A stretch of DNA of 64,000 bases, taken from Buddleja alternifolia. Lineage: Eukaryota > Streptophyta > Magnoliopsida > Lamiales > Scrophulariaceae. The translations under genes were made by a program, and so were the position numbers. Within the stretch, counting starts at the first letter, position 1. Every line of letters begins with the position of its first letter. The stretch is taken from positions 21,224,195-21,288,194 of the forward strand of contig CM033394.1 of NCBI GenBank assembly GCA_019426215.1. Direction: 5' to 3'. Below, piece after piece: positions 42,079 to 55,523 of the stretch. The notes under the pieces are model-generated. The model made no database searches and was not told the DNA's origin. It saw only the letters and a list, made by a program, of their open reading frames with translations.

Positions 42079-42726
42079 TTAAGTTTTCTTGACATAAGCG
42101 GAACATCCCCAAATCTTAATGTGATTAAGACTCGATTTCCTATTTTTCCACATCTTATGCGGAGTTTTAGGAACGGATTTGGAGGGACATCTGTTCAAAA
42201 CACGAGCAACAGTAAGGAGCGCGTGTCCCCACAATGAAATGGGTAAATCAGTGTAACTAAGCATGAAACGAACCATGTCCAACAATGTTTGGTTGCTTCG
42301 CTCGGCTACTCTATTTAGTTGAGGAGTTGCTAGTGGTGTTAGTTGTAACATTATTCCTTGTTGTGTAAGGAATTCATCAAACTCGGCACTCATATATTCT
42401 CCCTTACGATCCGATCGTAGAGTTTTTATATTTTGCCAAGTTTGATTTTCTACTAAGGCTTTGAACTCCTTGAACCTTTCAAAGGATAATTTTGCTTCAT
42501 CAGATACACTAGACCATATCTTGAATGATTGTCTGTGAAAGTGATGAAGTAGTAGAAACCTCCACGAGCCATTTCTCGAAATGGTCCGCAGAAGTCGGTA
42601 TGCACCAACCCTAAGACTTGAGTAGCTCTTTCAACAGTCCCGGTGAAGGGAGATCTAGCCATCTTGCCTAAGAGACATGATTCACATGTTGGAATGGGAT
42701 CCGACCCTAGTGAGCTTAATAGCCCA
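42079..42726 (-). pseudogene. Copia-1 integrase, N-terminally truncated
   Basis: Minus strand. The zinc segment CESCLLGKM, first Asp in GLVHTDFCGPF, second Asp just before GEYMSAEFDEFL and Glu in NRVAERSNQTLLDM are all recognisable. A frameshift lies at about 42460. The coding sequence stops abruptly at 42726, where the SIRE LTR begins. Confidence 0.85.
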
Positions 42727-44267
42727 TGTTTGTCCCAAGTGGCATACGAAAGGGTCTAGAAGGGGGGTAGGTTGAATAGACCCTGAAGTCTTTTTCGACT
42801 TCAAAAAATTTCGTATTAAAATGTGTTGGACGCTTGAGAAGTAGGCGCTTGACTGAGCGTCTGTTGAAGACTATTTTTAGAAAGTTAACTTAGACTTCAA
42901 GATTTGAATACTATAATCAAATAGGTTTAAGCGTTCACTTCTTTGATCAGTGTTAGCACAACGGAACTGATTTTATAGTCTTCTTGTTTGAAAGCTTTTA
43001 GCGTCACAAACTGTTTCTTAGTTGCTTAGCTTTTGATTGCGTTTTACTTAATCAGTTTATGCAATGATATGATAATAAGAAAATTGACTGTAAAGTAAAT
43101 AACATAATATTTTTAAGGTTCGTTGGGTGGTGTAATCCAAACTATGTCCTTCTTCTCCTTGAACACTTGGAGGTAATCCACAAAAATGATTCTCAAAGAA
43201 TCACACAGAATCTTCTACAGATTAGGGAGAGATGGATGTCGATGACTTGAGCTCCTTGATCACACAGATTTCTGCTACAAATCACTTCTATCCTCTTGCT
43301 TCTTTCACCCAGAAATAATGAAAGTAACCAACTGCGACTTCACACAGATCGCGAGGCTTGGATGGGGTTTTCCTAAACAGTTTGTTTGATTTTGATAAAG
43401 TTCAAACAACTGGGAATATCTCAATAGTAATGTAAGTTTCTCCGAAAAGAATGTTTGAGATATTGGTTGACTGTCTCAAGAATTGGAGAAAAGCAAAGAG
43501 GATGTTTGCTTGAATATTCTGGCTTTTCTGAGAATTTAAGGAATGAGACTTCAATTCAACAGCAATTTGGCTTGGAATCAAATCAGGGTATTTTTGGCTT
43601 GTTGTTGAAGTCCTATTTATAGACAATCTTGGAAAAAGTGTCCGTTTGACACATGCACAGGCGCATGTCTCTCACTTCCGCGAGTGAACAACTTTTGTCC
43701 TTTTTCCTGAAAATCTGCTGCACAAAAGTTGGTGTTGCAGTCTCTGAATAGTTAAAAGTCCAATAGGGTGGCTCTCCGTACGTTCGAAAGAGCTTATCAC
43801 ATTTAATGCTCTTATCAGCATTTAATGCATTTGAATTAAATGCCTGTTGGTATTTAATGTACTAAAAATATTTGCATTAAACTCCTTCTGGACTTAGAAA
43901 TAAATTCAGGTGAAATCAGTCGTTGATAGACGCTCATTCATCCTTGAATAACTTCCGTCCTAATGAACGCTTGAAATAGCTGGTCGTTTTGGACGCTTGG
44001 AATGTTCATCTACATTCAGACTTCATGCGCTTGAGTCTTCAAACTTAACTACTGATAAGTTCACTCAGAATTCATCAGACGCTCAGCCTAAGACTACTTA
44101 GCCTAACAATCTGGAATAAAAATAAAACAAACTCTATAAAGCCTATTACAATTCTAATGCTTCAAAGCTTATACATGATTTCTACTAAAATCAAACTTAG
44201 ATATTGTGGGGTCTAACAAGTAATCCTCATTGTCATCATCAAAACATCTAACATGAAATTCCTAACA
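42727..44267 (-). repeat. SIRE-type 3' LTR, 1541 bp
   Basis: On the minus strand it begins TGTTAGGAATTTCATG after the purine tract AAAAAGGGGGAAAT (44268-44281) and ends TTGGGACAAACA at 42727. The last about 60 bases (TATTCAACCTACCCCCCTTC) resemble common ends of SIRE-type LTRs. No second copy is present for comparison. Confidence 0.8.
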
Positions 44268-44444
44268 ATTTCCCCCTTTTTGATGATGGCAATACTTACT
44301 CTTTTATAGTTCAAGAGTTAGACAGCCAAAATGAAAGTTAGCTTTGGTTAGTAAAAGTTAGTTAATGTTAGTTACGCTTCAATGAGTTGTTTCAGCTGAA
44401 AAATTCATTTTTATATAAATCAATGATTACAAGCATTTTTATAA

Positions 44445-47400
44445 CTAAACAAAAATTACATAAGAGACAAGAATATAGATAATGCAAATCAAAGAGCTCT
44501 GATGACTTGGTCTAACTATGTATCGCTTTGCCATTTCAGCTCGGATAACTTCAGTTATGTTGTCTTCCAAAGTCATCATCGCAACATGATCTTTGTCAAT
44601 TACGAGCTTATTCTCTTCCTTTTGTCTTTTCTTGTAAGCAGTAAAGTGTTTGTCCCATTCAGTCGGATCAATACCAATATACCTTAGGCAAATTCTGAAA
44701 GTTCGGTTGAAGTCAGTCATCTGCCTCTCTTCAGCTAAAATTCTAGGATCAGTAGGTTCTGGAATAGATGCGCTTTAAAGAGGGATGTCAAACTGTTCAA
44801 GCCTTGCTCGAGTAGGCATTGGTAGATTTGGATACAGTGCCATTGGAAGTTCTCTTAGCGTTCTACTAGGCGCTCCAGCAGAATCACTTACCCCATAAGC
44901 AGTTATCCAAGATGGGAGATAATATCTTTGCGTAGGAGGTGGAGAAGTTAGCTGACGCTTCGACGGCAGAGAAGGATCTTGAGCTCTTGAACTAGATGTT
45001 CTCCTCATCTCCCCTTTTCTCTTCTCTTTCCCCTTATTGCCATCATAAGCCTTTGAGAAATGTTCTGTGAGTAGGCTAACCTGATTAGCAATCTGAGACA
45101 TTGACGGTGTAAGATCATCCAGACGCTTGTCAAAATGTTCCTGCATTGCGAGTAGCTTGGCGCTGGTAGCATCATTCAGTGTGATCTCTAAGGTGTCGAG
45201 GCGCTTCTCAAAGTGTTCTTTTATGGCGAGTTGGTTGGCCCGAGTAGCATCATTCATTTCTTGAAATTTTCTGCGACACTCACCAACAGCCGCTTGAGCA
45301 GAACTGCGCATATGAGCAATCTGGGCGCTCATAGTTTGAGATTCAATCTTTTCTAAATTAGTCTTGATCCACTGGAGGGCTTCCACATTTTGAGTCTCAT
45401 GATCATTGACTTCCTCCAAAACTGATTTCAAAAGTGGCACAAAGTTTTGACTCATATCAGAAGGAGCCGCTTGAGCAACCGGTCGCTTGAATTTTGATGT
45501 GTGCTCAAGTGAGTAAAGAGATACTTGATGTGCTGGATCAAAGACGGTGCCGCGTACTTCAATCTGTGAATCAGCAACATCTGGAACTTCAGATTCAGGA
45601 GCGTCAGAATGAACGGAGACGCTTGAATATGTTCCTCAGCAGATGCTGAAATACTTTCCGCTTCAAGTGTAGAAGCTCGAGCTATTACCATAGGCACTTC
45701 CTCAGGGGCTGACTCCGGTTGTCGTAGTTCAGTGAAAGGAAAATGCAAGCTGGCATATGGCTCATCTGCATATTTGTAGGTTGCACTTTCTAGAAGCTTA
45801 GTTAGATGTTGAAAACGAAGGCAAGTACCTTGAATAAATGTGCGAATTGGACTATCTATGGCCCTGATGTACATGGGACCAATGATATCCAGCACATAAT
45901 TCGGAAAGACTTTGGACGGCACTTGGCAAATAGAGAAGATCGCATCTGAGCAGTAATCCCTAGAAAATCCAATCAGCCTATCTGTTGGAAGATGTTTGAG
46001 TCGTTGAGATTCAGGTACATAAGCATTGTAGTATTCTTCCAGGTAGGGATAGATATCTTGAGCCAGTCCCTGATTCCTTTCCAGCAACAAGAGGACAAAC
46101 TCATAGTGATTGAGTACCTCTTTGCGGATAGACGGGAGCAATGGATATCCTCGAAAAGGATTAATGACTGAGCCGTTCCATTATCTAAGATTGGCTGTGA
46201 AGATTCTGTCAAAATGAGATAGAGGAGTCATAATCTTCACCATCATATTGAAATTATCGTCGTAGTGGCTTGGAAGGAAATTCAGGCTAGATTCTGAAAT
46301 ACTGCCACTGGTTGACGCTTGAGCGTTGAAGCGAAGAGGAGTTGTGGAGAGTTTGTGAAGCTCTTGACGCAAACACTGCTCAATTTGATGATGAAGTATT
46401 GGGATCTTGAGAACAGGCCCAACTCTCTGTTGACGCTTCCTATGGCAATATTTGGTGAATTGACGCTTCTTGTCATGCATGCCTACGTTGAAAAGGTGGG
46501 GAGCTTGAACTAACTTTGTGAAACTGTATTGATGACCCACATACGCTTCAATCCAGTTGACTTCATTTATGTAGTAGTCGGCACCTGCATTGACCAACGC
46601 TCGAATGCCTTCATGGCGGATATCTCTAATGGATTCAAAGCGATATCTATCAGCCTGATAGCTTGCATTCCAGACACTGTCAAAGTATTCATCAGCTTCT
46701 GATTGAATCACGTCCGTGAGAGATTCTGGACGCTCACCGGCATGAACTCCTTTATTCTTCCATAATTGAAGTGGATTGACAGACTTCCTGTTCTCATCAC
46801 TGTTTGCTATGTGAGGTAAATGTGTGTAGTCTTCTCTATTTAAGACTGCCTCTGAAGGATTGAGAAAGGTTGGGCGAAAAGGTTCATGCACTCTGATGTT
46901 GTAGTCTCTTAGAGCAAAACCAATTGGCTTGTTGTGCCCATAGTCGAGGTAGTAAGCCAGATCTGCATCACATTTAGGAGTTCTGCCACCTTGTCGGTCT
47001 TGTTGAGGAATAAGAGACGAAGGTATCTGACCAGGAGTTTTACCAAGTTGAATGGCCAAATATTATTTTCTCTCAATTTCTGTTAGCTCAGTGTTGAACA
47101 TTATATCCCTGATCTTTCTGTCAATATCAATCAGCAGGGCAATTTCATTCTCCGCAACAATGTATCTTTCTTCATTATAGCCTGTGGGGATGAAATCTTC
47201 TTCAAGTGCTGGGGGCATATAGTTGATTTAGTGATCAATCTTCTTCAGTTTATCCAGCTTGAAAAAGTGCCTTGGCCTTGTAACATCCTCAGCAATGCTC
47301 TGACCTTCTGAGCGTGCCTCTGTTATAGCCGGGACAAGAGTTGATGATTGAACCTCTTTGGGAGCAGGTTCGTCGGCTTCAATTGCAGCAGCTTCGACGG

Positions 47401-48803
47401 CAATATCTTTGGCAATAGCCATAACTTCTGTCATCTCAACATCCAGATGGACGTCTATTGAAGCTTTAGCAGCAGCTGGAACTAAAGCTATAGCACAAGA
47501 ATTATCCTCTATAAGAGCAGGATCTTCTACAGATGTAGGTAAAGAAATGCTGCGGGAAGAAATAAACTTACCCTGAGAGCTCAGCTCAGCAGCAATATCT
47601 TAAGCGCTTGGCTCGATAATGTCAGGCTCTTCAGGAGCTCGAGCAGCTTGACACTTGCTTGTCCTGGAACGCTTAAAGATTTTCTTCACGTTGACTCCTT
47701 CAACGAGCTTCAGTGTTTGAGCGGGAGGAGCAACAGCTGGTTCCTCAAAGTCTATTTGTTTAATAATGCCTTCCAGCTTCCTCCGCTTGATTAGAGGGAT
47801 CTTATGCTCTGCATCCTCATCAGTTTCCTCATCATCCTTTTGAGGAGAAGGAATGACTTGAGCATTGGGCTTTCTAGGAGCCCTCTTCTTAGTAACAGCC
47901 GGACGCTTCACAGCTTCTTCTGGAATTGGACACTCAGCCTCTTTGTCAGACGCTTCACGTACTTCCAGACGCTCAGATAGTGGTCTAGCAGCACCACCAA
48001 CTTTGGGAGGATTGAAGAGATTATTTAGAATTCTTTTTCCCAGCAACTTGGCCTTATTCAGAGGTTGACCAGAAGAGTAGACACAGCAGGTCACTCATAA
48101 CAAGTTCATAAGATTTATTTGGGGTGCTTAAACAATCCCGAAACCTTTCAAGGACACACTCACTCCAGTTGATCTTTATGTTGAGGAGTATCGCTGTCAT
48201 CATCTGAAATTGTATTGGGTTGACCTTATCAAAAGTACCCACTCTGCATTCTATGATTTTGCTGTAGAAATCAGCCATCAGTCGGTATTTAGATACAAGT
48301 TCTTTCTTTTCGAAGTGTTGTTTGTATGGTACACCGTCATAAGCACTCATAGTTGTCCATGCTTCTTTAATTTGTTCCAGAGTAACACAATCCAATGCCT
48401 CACCCTCATTTGGGAGATTGAAGTTCTTGGCAATGGAGGCAGCCGACAGTACAAATTCTTTTGGTGACTTCTTCTTGGATAGAGGAATGAGACAAGAGAT
48501 TGACTTCCTGTCTTTGGAGAGTTTAGCAATTTTCCAGAAGGTATTGACTTCCGTCGGAAACAGATAGGGGTATTGAGTCAAGAAAGTTTTAAGTCCAGCC
48601 TTAGTGACAGAGTCGACAACAAGGCCTTCAGTGACCTTGATGGTAGGCCCGACAGAAGTAGCAATGGATTTCTTTGGTGCCATTTTAGTGAAAGAGATGA
48701 ACTGAGATTTTCTTTTGCTTTGAGAGAGAGAGAGAGTAAAATTGCAGATAGCTTTGAGTAAGAGTGAATAATTTTTCTGCAGATGTTTTGTTTTAAATGA
48801 CAT
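44445..48803 (-). pseudogene. SIRE-type env-like region
   Basis: Minus strand, downstream of pol. The likely start is MAPKKSIATS at 48681-48683; an earlier ATG at 48803 also exists. Order: a globular N-terminal block (48054-48683), an acidic/basic linker with KRAPRKPNAQV (47600-48094), Ala/Glu-rich stretch (47228-47434), a block with LAYYLDYGHNKPIGFALRDY (46181-47059), a middle block (45452-46141), and a long coiled coil with a Lys-rich tail (44775-45455). Frameshifts join these pieces. Env-like genes of SIRE elements are named by position. I see no clear membrane segment or signal peptide, so an envelope role is not supported here. Confidence 0.7.
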
Positions 48804-49518
48804 AGTAAAGGAATTTTTGAAACTTGTGTTCTCTGGTCTCTGGAGGATTTAGACACGTGTAAAGTTATTTAATCTCAGCCATGAACGTTTTAACTGCGGA
48901 CGCGAGTTTTAAGTATGAGAGGGAAGTTACATTTGGTAACTCCCATATATAAATATTTGAAGTTCGAGTTAAAGTTTTTAAAACATTTGGAATTTTTAGA
49001 GTGTAATGCACGCGCCTGATGGTATACTGACACGTACCCAGACATGTACTAACTCTGAACCGTCATTTTGAAAAGTTTTGATTACCTGCCAGTTTGATGT
49101 GATGGAAACGTGTGAATAGAGTCCAAAATAGACTTTTTAGTCTATCCACTACCTTAAGAAGCGTGTAAAATTTATGCATGCATTTTTTAAATAATTTTAT
49201 ATTAAGTGTTGAAGGTAATAAGTTCAACGCTTAACAAATACCACTTGTTAACGCTTGTTGTAACTGTTTTATGTTAACGCTTGTAATCAAAGTCTTTTTA
49301 TACTTGAGCGTCCAACATATTATGCACAAATAATACTGAGCGTTGATGATCATGCATATGAAAGTTTTTGATCATTGACGTTTGCAGTTAGGTTCAAGTA
49401 CAATTTTAAGGTTCCCCCTATATTTGTGAACTTGTAACAACTTTTCAAAGATCATTTGGACATAAATAAAGTGGATTCCCCCTAAATTATATGTTTAATA
49501 AAATATGATGCATGATGA
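48804..49518 (-). other. Spacer between SIRE pol and env-like region
   Basis: AT-rich; no open frame. In the element's own direction this lies just upstream of the env-like start and would hold any signal for its separate expression. Confidence 0.5.
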
Positions 49519-51060
49519 TTAAGCATTTAAATCGATCATACCTAGTTCACTTCTCAAAGTGAGAAAGCGTTGTTCATTGAGCGCTTTGGTGAAGATATCT
49601 GCCAATTTTTTATCAGTTCCAATAAAGCGCATGGAGATATCTATCTTTTGAACATGGTCACAAAGAAAATGGTATCTAATGTCAATAGGTTTTGTTTTGG
49701 AATTAAGAACAGGGTTCTGAGTCATGGCTAGGATGCTTTGGTTATCACAATGAATGGGGTTGGACCTAGGATTATACCATAATCTCTAAGTTGTTGCCTC
49801 ATCCATAACACTTGTGCACAACAACTTCCTGCGGCTACACACTCGGCTTCAGCCGTAGAGGTGGCTATGGATTGTTGTTTCTTACTATGGCATGAAGCTA
49901 ACCTATCACCTAGAAATTGACATGCACCACTAGTACTCTTACGATCTATTTTGCAACCTGCAAAATCTGCATCTAAGTAACCAATTAGTTCAAAAAGAGA
50001 GTCCCTTGGATACCATAAGCCCACATTTTGTGTGCCTTTGAGGTATTTAAGGATTCTCTTGGCAACAATTAAGTGTGACTCTTTAGGATCAGCTTGAAAA
50101 CGTGCACACATGCATACCGAAAACATAATATCAGGTGTACTAGCATTAAGATAAAGAAGTGATCCAATGATACCTCTATAATTAGTGATATCCACCTTCT
50201 TCCCACTTTCATCTTTATCTAACTTAAGCGTTTGGCTCATTGGAATTTTTGAAGATGATGCGTTTTCCATACCAAATTTCTTAATCATATCACTTGTATA
50301 TTTAACTTGGTTTATAAATATGCCATTAGGTAGCTGTTTAACTTGTAATCCTAAGAAGAAAGTTAATTCACCCATCATGCTCATTTCAAATTGTTCTTGC
50401 ATCATTTTCGAAAATTTCTCACACGGACGCTTGTTAGTTGAACCAAATATGATATCATCAACATAAATTTGGACTAAGAGAATATCTTCGTCATTGGTAA
50501 TTTTAAATAACGTTGTATCAACGCTGACTTTTGAAAAACCTTTACTAATAAGAAAGATAGAGAGAGTGTCATACCATGCTTGAGGTGCTTGCTTAAGCCC
50601 ATAAAGTGCTTTGTCTAGCTTGTAATCCATAGCCTTACAATGGCTATTGATGAATCCTGGTGGTTGCTCCACATATACCTCTTCTTGGAGTATACCATTC
50701 ACGAAGGCACTCTTCACGTCCATCTGATACACCGTAAACTTATTGAACGCTGCATACGCTAGAAACATGCGGATTGCTTCAAGACGGGCCACAGGAGCAT
50801 ATGTCTCATCAAAGTCAATACCCTCTTCTTGGCAATATCCTTGAGCTACAAGTCTGGCCTTGTTCCTTATCACAATGCCATTCTCATCCGTCTTATTTCT
50901 ATAAAATCATCTAGTTCCAATAACTCCTTGGTGAGTTGGTCTTGGTACTAGCGTCCAAACCTTACCACGCTCAAACTGATTAAGCTCTTCTTGCATGGCT
51001 TTAATCGAACGTGGGTCGCTTAGCCCTTTATCCACTTTCTTAGGTTCCATTTGAGATAGA
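49519..51060 (-). pseudogene. SIRE-type reverse transcriptase and RNase H
   Basis: Minus strand. RT motifs [33 protein letters not shown] and catalytic [13 protein letters not shown] are intact. RNase H follows with [22 protein letters not shown] and [14 protein letters not shown], ending DKKLADIFTKALNEQRF. A frameshift at about 49727 separates the last 68 codons. The frame from 50873 to 49728 (381 codons) is otherwise undamaged. A stop near 50900 separates it from the upstream linker. Confidence 0.92.
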
Positions 51061-51957
51061 AAGCTTGCGAACATAGCCTCATTGAATGTGGCGGCTCTAG
51101 TCCTAACAGATGCTTCAATATCTCCAATAATTTGCTCAGGTGGATGATCATGTAGCCATAGTCTATCTGGTTGGAAAGGGTTAAGAGGTTGAATAGGCGT
51201 TGACGATCAGATGCTTGACTTTCCTCTGGCGTAGGCGCTACAAGTTCACAGATCCTTGTTTGCTCTTGATGATCACTCTCTTCATGATCATCAACAGATC
51301 TTACATTGTTATCCGAAATATTCCCACGAGTAATCTTAGGAGGTGGCACTGAGATCTCATCATCGTCGTCACTATCATCATCAATGGTAATCTTAGACGC
51401 TTGATGACACAAATCTTCAACTCCTACATCATTCACATTAACCTTACTCGGTTCTTCGTTAGCATCATCAAAGACAACATGAATGGATTCCTCAACCTTT
51501 GATTTGATCTTGTTTAGGATGCAAAAATTCTTTCCATTCTTGGCGTATCTTAGAAAGATTCGCTCATCTGCTTTAGGATCAAATGTCTTTAGGCTTTGGG
51601 ATCCATTATTATGGATAAAACATTTAGAACCAAAGACGTGAAAATATGAAACATTTGGCTGTTTGTTGATCATGCAACGGTTTTGAGTGTAACAAGCAGT
51701 GTTGATCGCTTCAGCCTAAAACCTAGGAGCAAGCTTGTACTCTGCTAACATTGTCCTAGTGGCTTCCTTCAGCGTTCTGTTCCTGCACTCAGCAACACCA
51801 TTCTGTTGGGGAGTTCTGGGAGCTGAATACTCCTGATGTATTCCATTCTCTACACAAAACTTCTCAACAACCTTGTTAGTAAACTCAGTACCGTGATCAC
51901 TTCTTATTCTTGCAACTTTAAGATTTTTCAATGTTTGAAGTGGCCGAATAAGCATTG
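51020..51957 (-). pseudogene. SIRE-type integrase C-terminal part
   Basis: Minus strand. RIRSDHGTEFTN has the second catalytic Asp, and PQQNGVAECRNRTLKEATR has the Glu. The C-terminal segment follows (YFHVFGSKCFIHNNG at about 51600-51660) and an acidic linker with D-D-D-D-E. A stop lies near 51716. The sequence is broken at 51957 by the Athila insertion; the N-terminal half continues at 58097. Confidence 0.88.
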
Positions 51958-51962
51958 TTAAC

Positions 51963-53881
51963 TGACACGCTAAAAGCTAACGTGCTATTGTAGCAAGTGC
52001 ACTAGTCGTGTGTAGTAATAAGTGTGGACGAAAAGTCCGGGTTGTCGAACCACGGAGACTTGAATTCTAGTTTAAGATTTGTAATGAAGTGAATAAACAA
52101 AGTAAGAATAAATTCAAATAAAATTTGTAAAGAACAAGAACAAAGATGAGCAAGTGATTTAAAACCAATTATAAAGGAAGACTAAGGCACATGCTAGGTT
52201 CAAATTGATCAAATATACTTATAAAGGTTCTTGTTGAAGGATTACACTTATATTGTTATGGTGAGAGCTCCGAGGGTAGAGAATAACCGATGTCTCGCGT
52301 ATAAACTCCTATGCTTAGATCGTGATTTCCTAAATATTCCTATCCGGAAATCTAACCACTAAACATGCATTAACGTACTAGAGTTCACTCGATTAGAATC
52401 GAACAACTTCACCCGGGAATCTTTACCTATGTCTAGGGCAATTCCTCATTAGTTGCGGGTCATGATGTGAATTTCTTGCACCCTAAGTTAATTTTCTCCC
52501 GAAATATCAACCTAGGCATAAGATTCTAACATATAGTGATCAAGTATATGCAAGATAGGTAAAAACACAAATTCACATCACATAACAATATAAGTATAAC
52601 CTCTACAATCATCTATTATAAGCATATATCACAATTTGACCTTACATGGCCTTAGTCTTATGAATTTCGTTCATGATAGTTATTATGAAAAACAATAATG
52701 AATAAATACACATGTTCATAGACATGAATGAAATGAAAAGGCTATAAAAACTCCCTCTAATGTGATAGATGATGGCCCCTTGATTGGAGCTTCAATTCCT
52801 AGCTTTCTCTTCTTAGAATGATGAAGAATGGTGATGAATGGTGGAGAAATCAGATTAGGGGCTGCCCTCCTCTCCTCCAAGAATCTGAAATTGATAGTGA
52901 ATGATGAAGAGTATGGGTTCCCCCTCCTTTTATAGCCAAAATTCCACTAAAGTATGCATTAAGAATTCCCATTAAAGTTCCCCAATGAGAATTCCACCTA
53001 AGGTGATGCTTAAAGTTTGGCTTTTAAGATTCCAACCAGCTAAAAAATGCTGAACTTTCGGCCATTAAGAATTCCACCAAGCATAACCATGTGAAAACTT
53101 CAACAAAACACATGCATGCTGCCATTTTCTTGCTTTCCAGCGCAGTCTTAGTATTTTCCTCATAAACTTCTCCACAGATCTCCAAATTGGATGATTCAAG
53201 TCCCCATGTTCAGATACCACATAGATCTAAAACTTTGCAGAAGGACATTTTGTCCAATTCGGTCTCTAAGTATACCTAAATTACGTTTCAACAAGGAGGT
53301 TGTTTCTGATTTGGCGCCCATAAAGTAAATCTACCAAGAAACACACTTATGACAACCCCTCAACACATGTGCTGAATTATGGCCAAAAGTGATTCTTACC
53401 CATCATATAAGGCTGGAATTTAGGCTGAAAAAGGAGTAACATTCGGACTATCCATGCCTAGGCATGACTAGGAAGGCGTTGGGGCGTATCCTGGCACATG
53501 TACTTTTCTGTTCAGCGCAGCAATCGTATTTCCTTCACAATTATCTCTGTAGACCTCCGATTTGGATGTTTCAAGTTCCCATTTGAAGCTAAGACATACA
53601 TCTAAAACTTTGTAGAAGGAAACTTTGTCTAAGTCGGTCTCGAAATGTACGGAATTATCGCTCGAATGTGGTAGGAGATGCATAAACCGCCTAAGTGTTG
53701 AAAAACATGCTTGAACTTGTTTTGTACATCGTTTTTCTTCCCTTTTCTTCATGTATTCTCATTTATTACCTGTATTCACTTAACACACCTATTGAATGCA
53801 AATGTGACATGATTTAAGCAATAAGTGAATCCAAATCATAAGAATTACGGTCTTAAAAACACGTAAAAACATCTCTTATCA
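51963..53881 (-). repeat. Athila-like 3' LTR, 1919 bp
   Basis: On the minus strand it begins TGATAAGAGATG and ends TTAGCGTGTCA. From 51976 it matches 56186-58091 base for base in length (1906 bases, no indels). By eye there are about 15 substitutions, about 10 of which fall within 53050-53450. The 94-codon minus-strand open frame at 53468-53752 is inside the LTR. Confidence 0.95.
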
Positions 53882-55500
53882 ACACCCCCAAACTTATCAA
53901 TTGCTCGACCTCGAGCAATAAGAGCTATAAGGCAAGACCAACATCATTCATTGGGAGAAAACAAAACAACTAACTAACTCACTTTCGTGGAGTAAACGAT
54001 TGCACTTAGCGGGTGCAACAAGCCTTTAAACCTTTGAGTTACCTCAAAGGACGAGTTATAGTCTCGTGAGGGTTTGCATAAGATATACCCACAAAATCTA
54101 GCAAATTTTTAATCCCAACCGAATCAACACATCTCAATATGATCAACAAGAATGAATGGCATAAAATCAACCTTTTAAAGTTTACAAATATATATATACA
54201 TATCAACTACTTTTGCTCATGTGACACCAATACTTGAAATGACTCCCTAGGGTATAGTGAAAAATAAATCTAGGGTATTATAGTCGAGAGGCATCCTTAC
54301 CAAATTTTGGACATTAATCCCATATCTATCAACTTTTGATCAAACACAAGGCACAAGAATTATAGAAAATCTCATAGCCATTTAAATTTCATTATCTCAA
54401 ATATTCAACATTCAATTCATATGGAATTTCCATTAAACTTCATTAAGGCTAGATCATGTGCAATGTTTTATTCCATTAGGCTTTCTATGACACCCATGTA
54501 ACAAGTTTTAGATCAATGACTCCCAAACTAGATAGTTTTAGGGCATTAAGTGTAGAGACACTCCTAAGGATTTAATCACTTGAGTATCAAAGGCCACGAA
54601 ATAAAACTAGATCTTTTAAACAATTCACTTCTTTTGGCTTGAGCATAGCTCAAATTAGCATAATAGTACAGTATATAGGCGTGAAACTTTTCACCTCCGG
54701 TACGTATTAGCCTGATCACTTTTGGTTATACCAAAATTCCACCTTTTCAATTCATTGTTAGCATATAAAATTACTACTCAACTTATAACCTTATGAGAAA
54801 TCTAAGTTAATATTTCTGGGAATAATTCCTTAAGTGTCTCAAGATGGTTATCCTCTCAACTCCTCTACCTTTGATTTAAGTGCATTGTGAATCATCTAAA
54901 GAATCAATTCTAGTCTAAGGTCTCCACGAGCAATTTCAAAGATATATATATTCCATTAAATTCAGATTATTTCAAGAATTCATGCCATTTTTCCAAGTCA
55001 ATCAATTTCAATGCATCAATTGGAAGGACTAAAAATTTTTCATGCTTGATTTTCTCAACAAAGAAGCATATAAACATGATATCAAACAAACTTTCCCCAA
55101 ATTCAAGTTAAAAATTAGGATTGCATTTTCAATATTCAAAATAGATACTCTTCTACCCCCAAACTTAAATCCAACATTGTCCCCAATGTTGTTACAACAT
55201 GCATACACAAAGGTAAAAGAACACTTACAACCAAGGATGTTGAAAAACATCCTTAAACTTCCAATACATAATCCTATAGCTTCTCCTCCTCTCGAGTAAA
55301 ATGAACATGGTCCAAATTTGCATCATATTTAACACTTCAACTTTTCAAACCATCAAGCATAAGAAAACATACATGCCAAAAGTGCATGTTTGAACACAAC
55401 GTAAAGAAACAAACTAAACAAAACAAAAACAAAATCAAAAAGAAAAACAAACTTACAAACTTGGGTTGCCTCCCAAGAAGCGCTAGTTTAGAGTCGGTAG
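53882..55500 (-). other. Athila-like internal 3' region, no coding sequence recognised
   Basis: AT-rich sequence between the protease fragment and the 3' LTR. It could contain the degenerate third-ORF region of Athila elements, but no domain is visible. Confidence 0.45.
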
Positions 55501-55523
55501 CTCGACTTTGTGCTCTTTGAGGT

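Larger units (their letters stand above)
38365..42726 (-). mobile_element. Copia-1: Ty1/copia element inserted in Tat-3 integrase, cut by the SIRE element
   Basis: Minus strand. From high to low coordinates: pre-integrase zinc segment, integrase, reverse transcriptase, RNase H, polypurine tract and 3' LTR. The LTR ends (TGTT...AACA) abut the Tat-3 integrase at 38364/38365. At 42726/42727 the pre-integrase coding sequence is interrupted by the LTR of the SIRE-type element. Protease, gag and the 5' LTR of copia-1 are not found in the window. Confidence 0.88.

Noticed and set aside
53468..53752. 94-codon conserved open frame, also at 57678-57962
   Set aside because: Both copies lie in the two Athila LTRs, so the conservation is simply LTR duplication.
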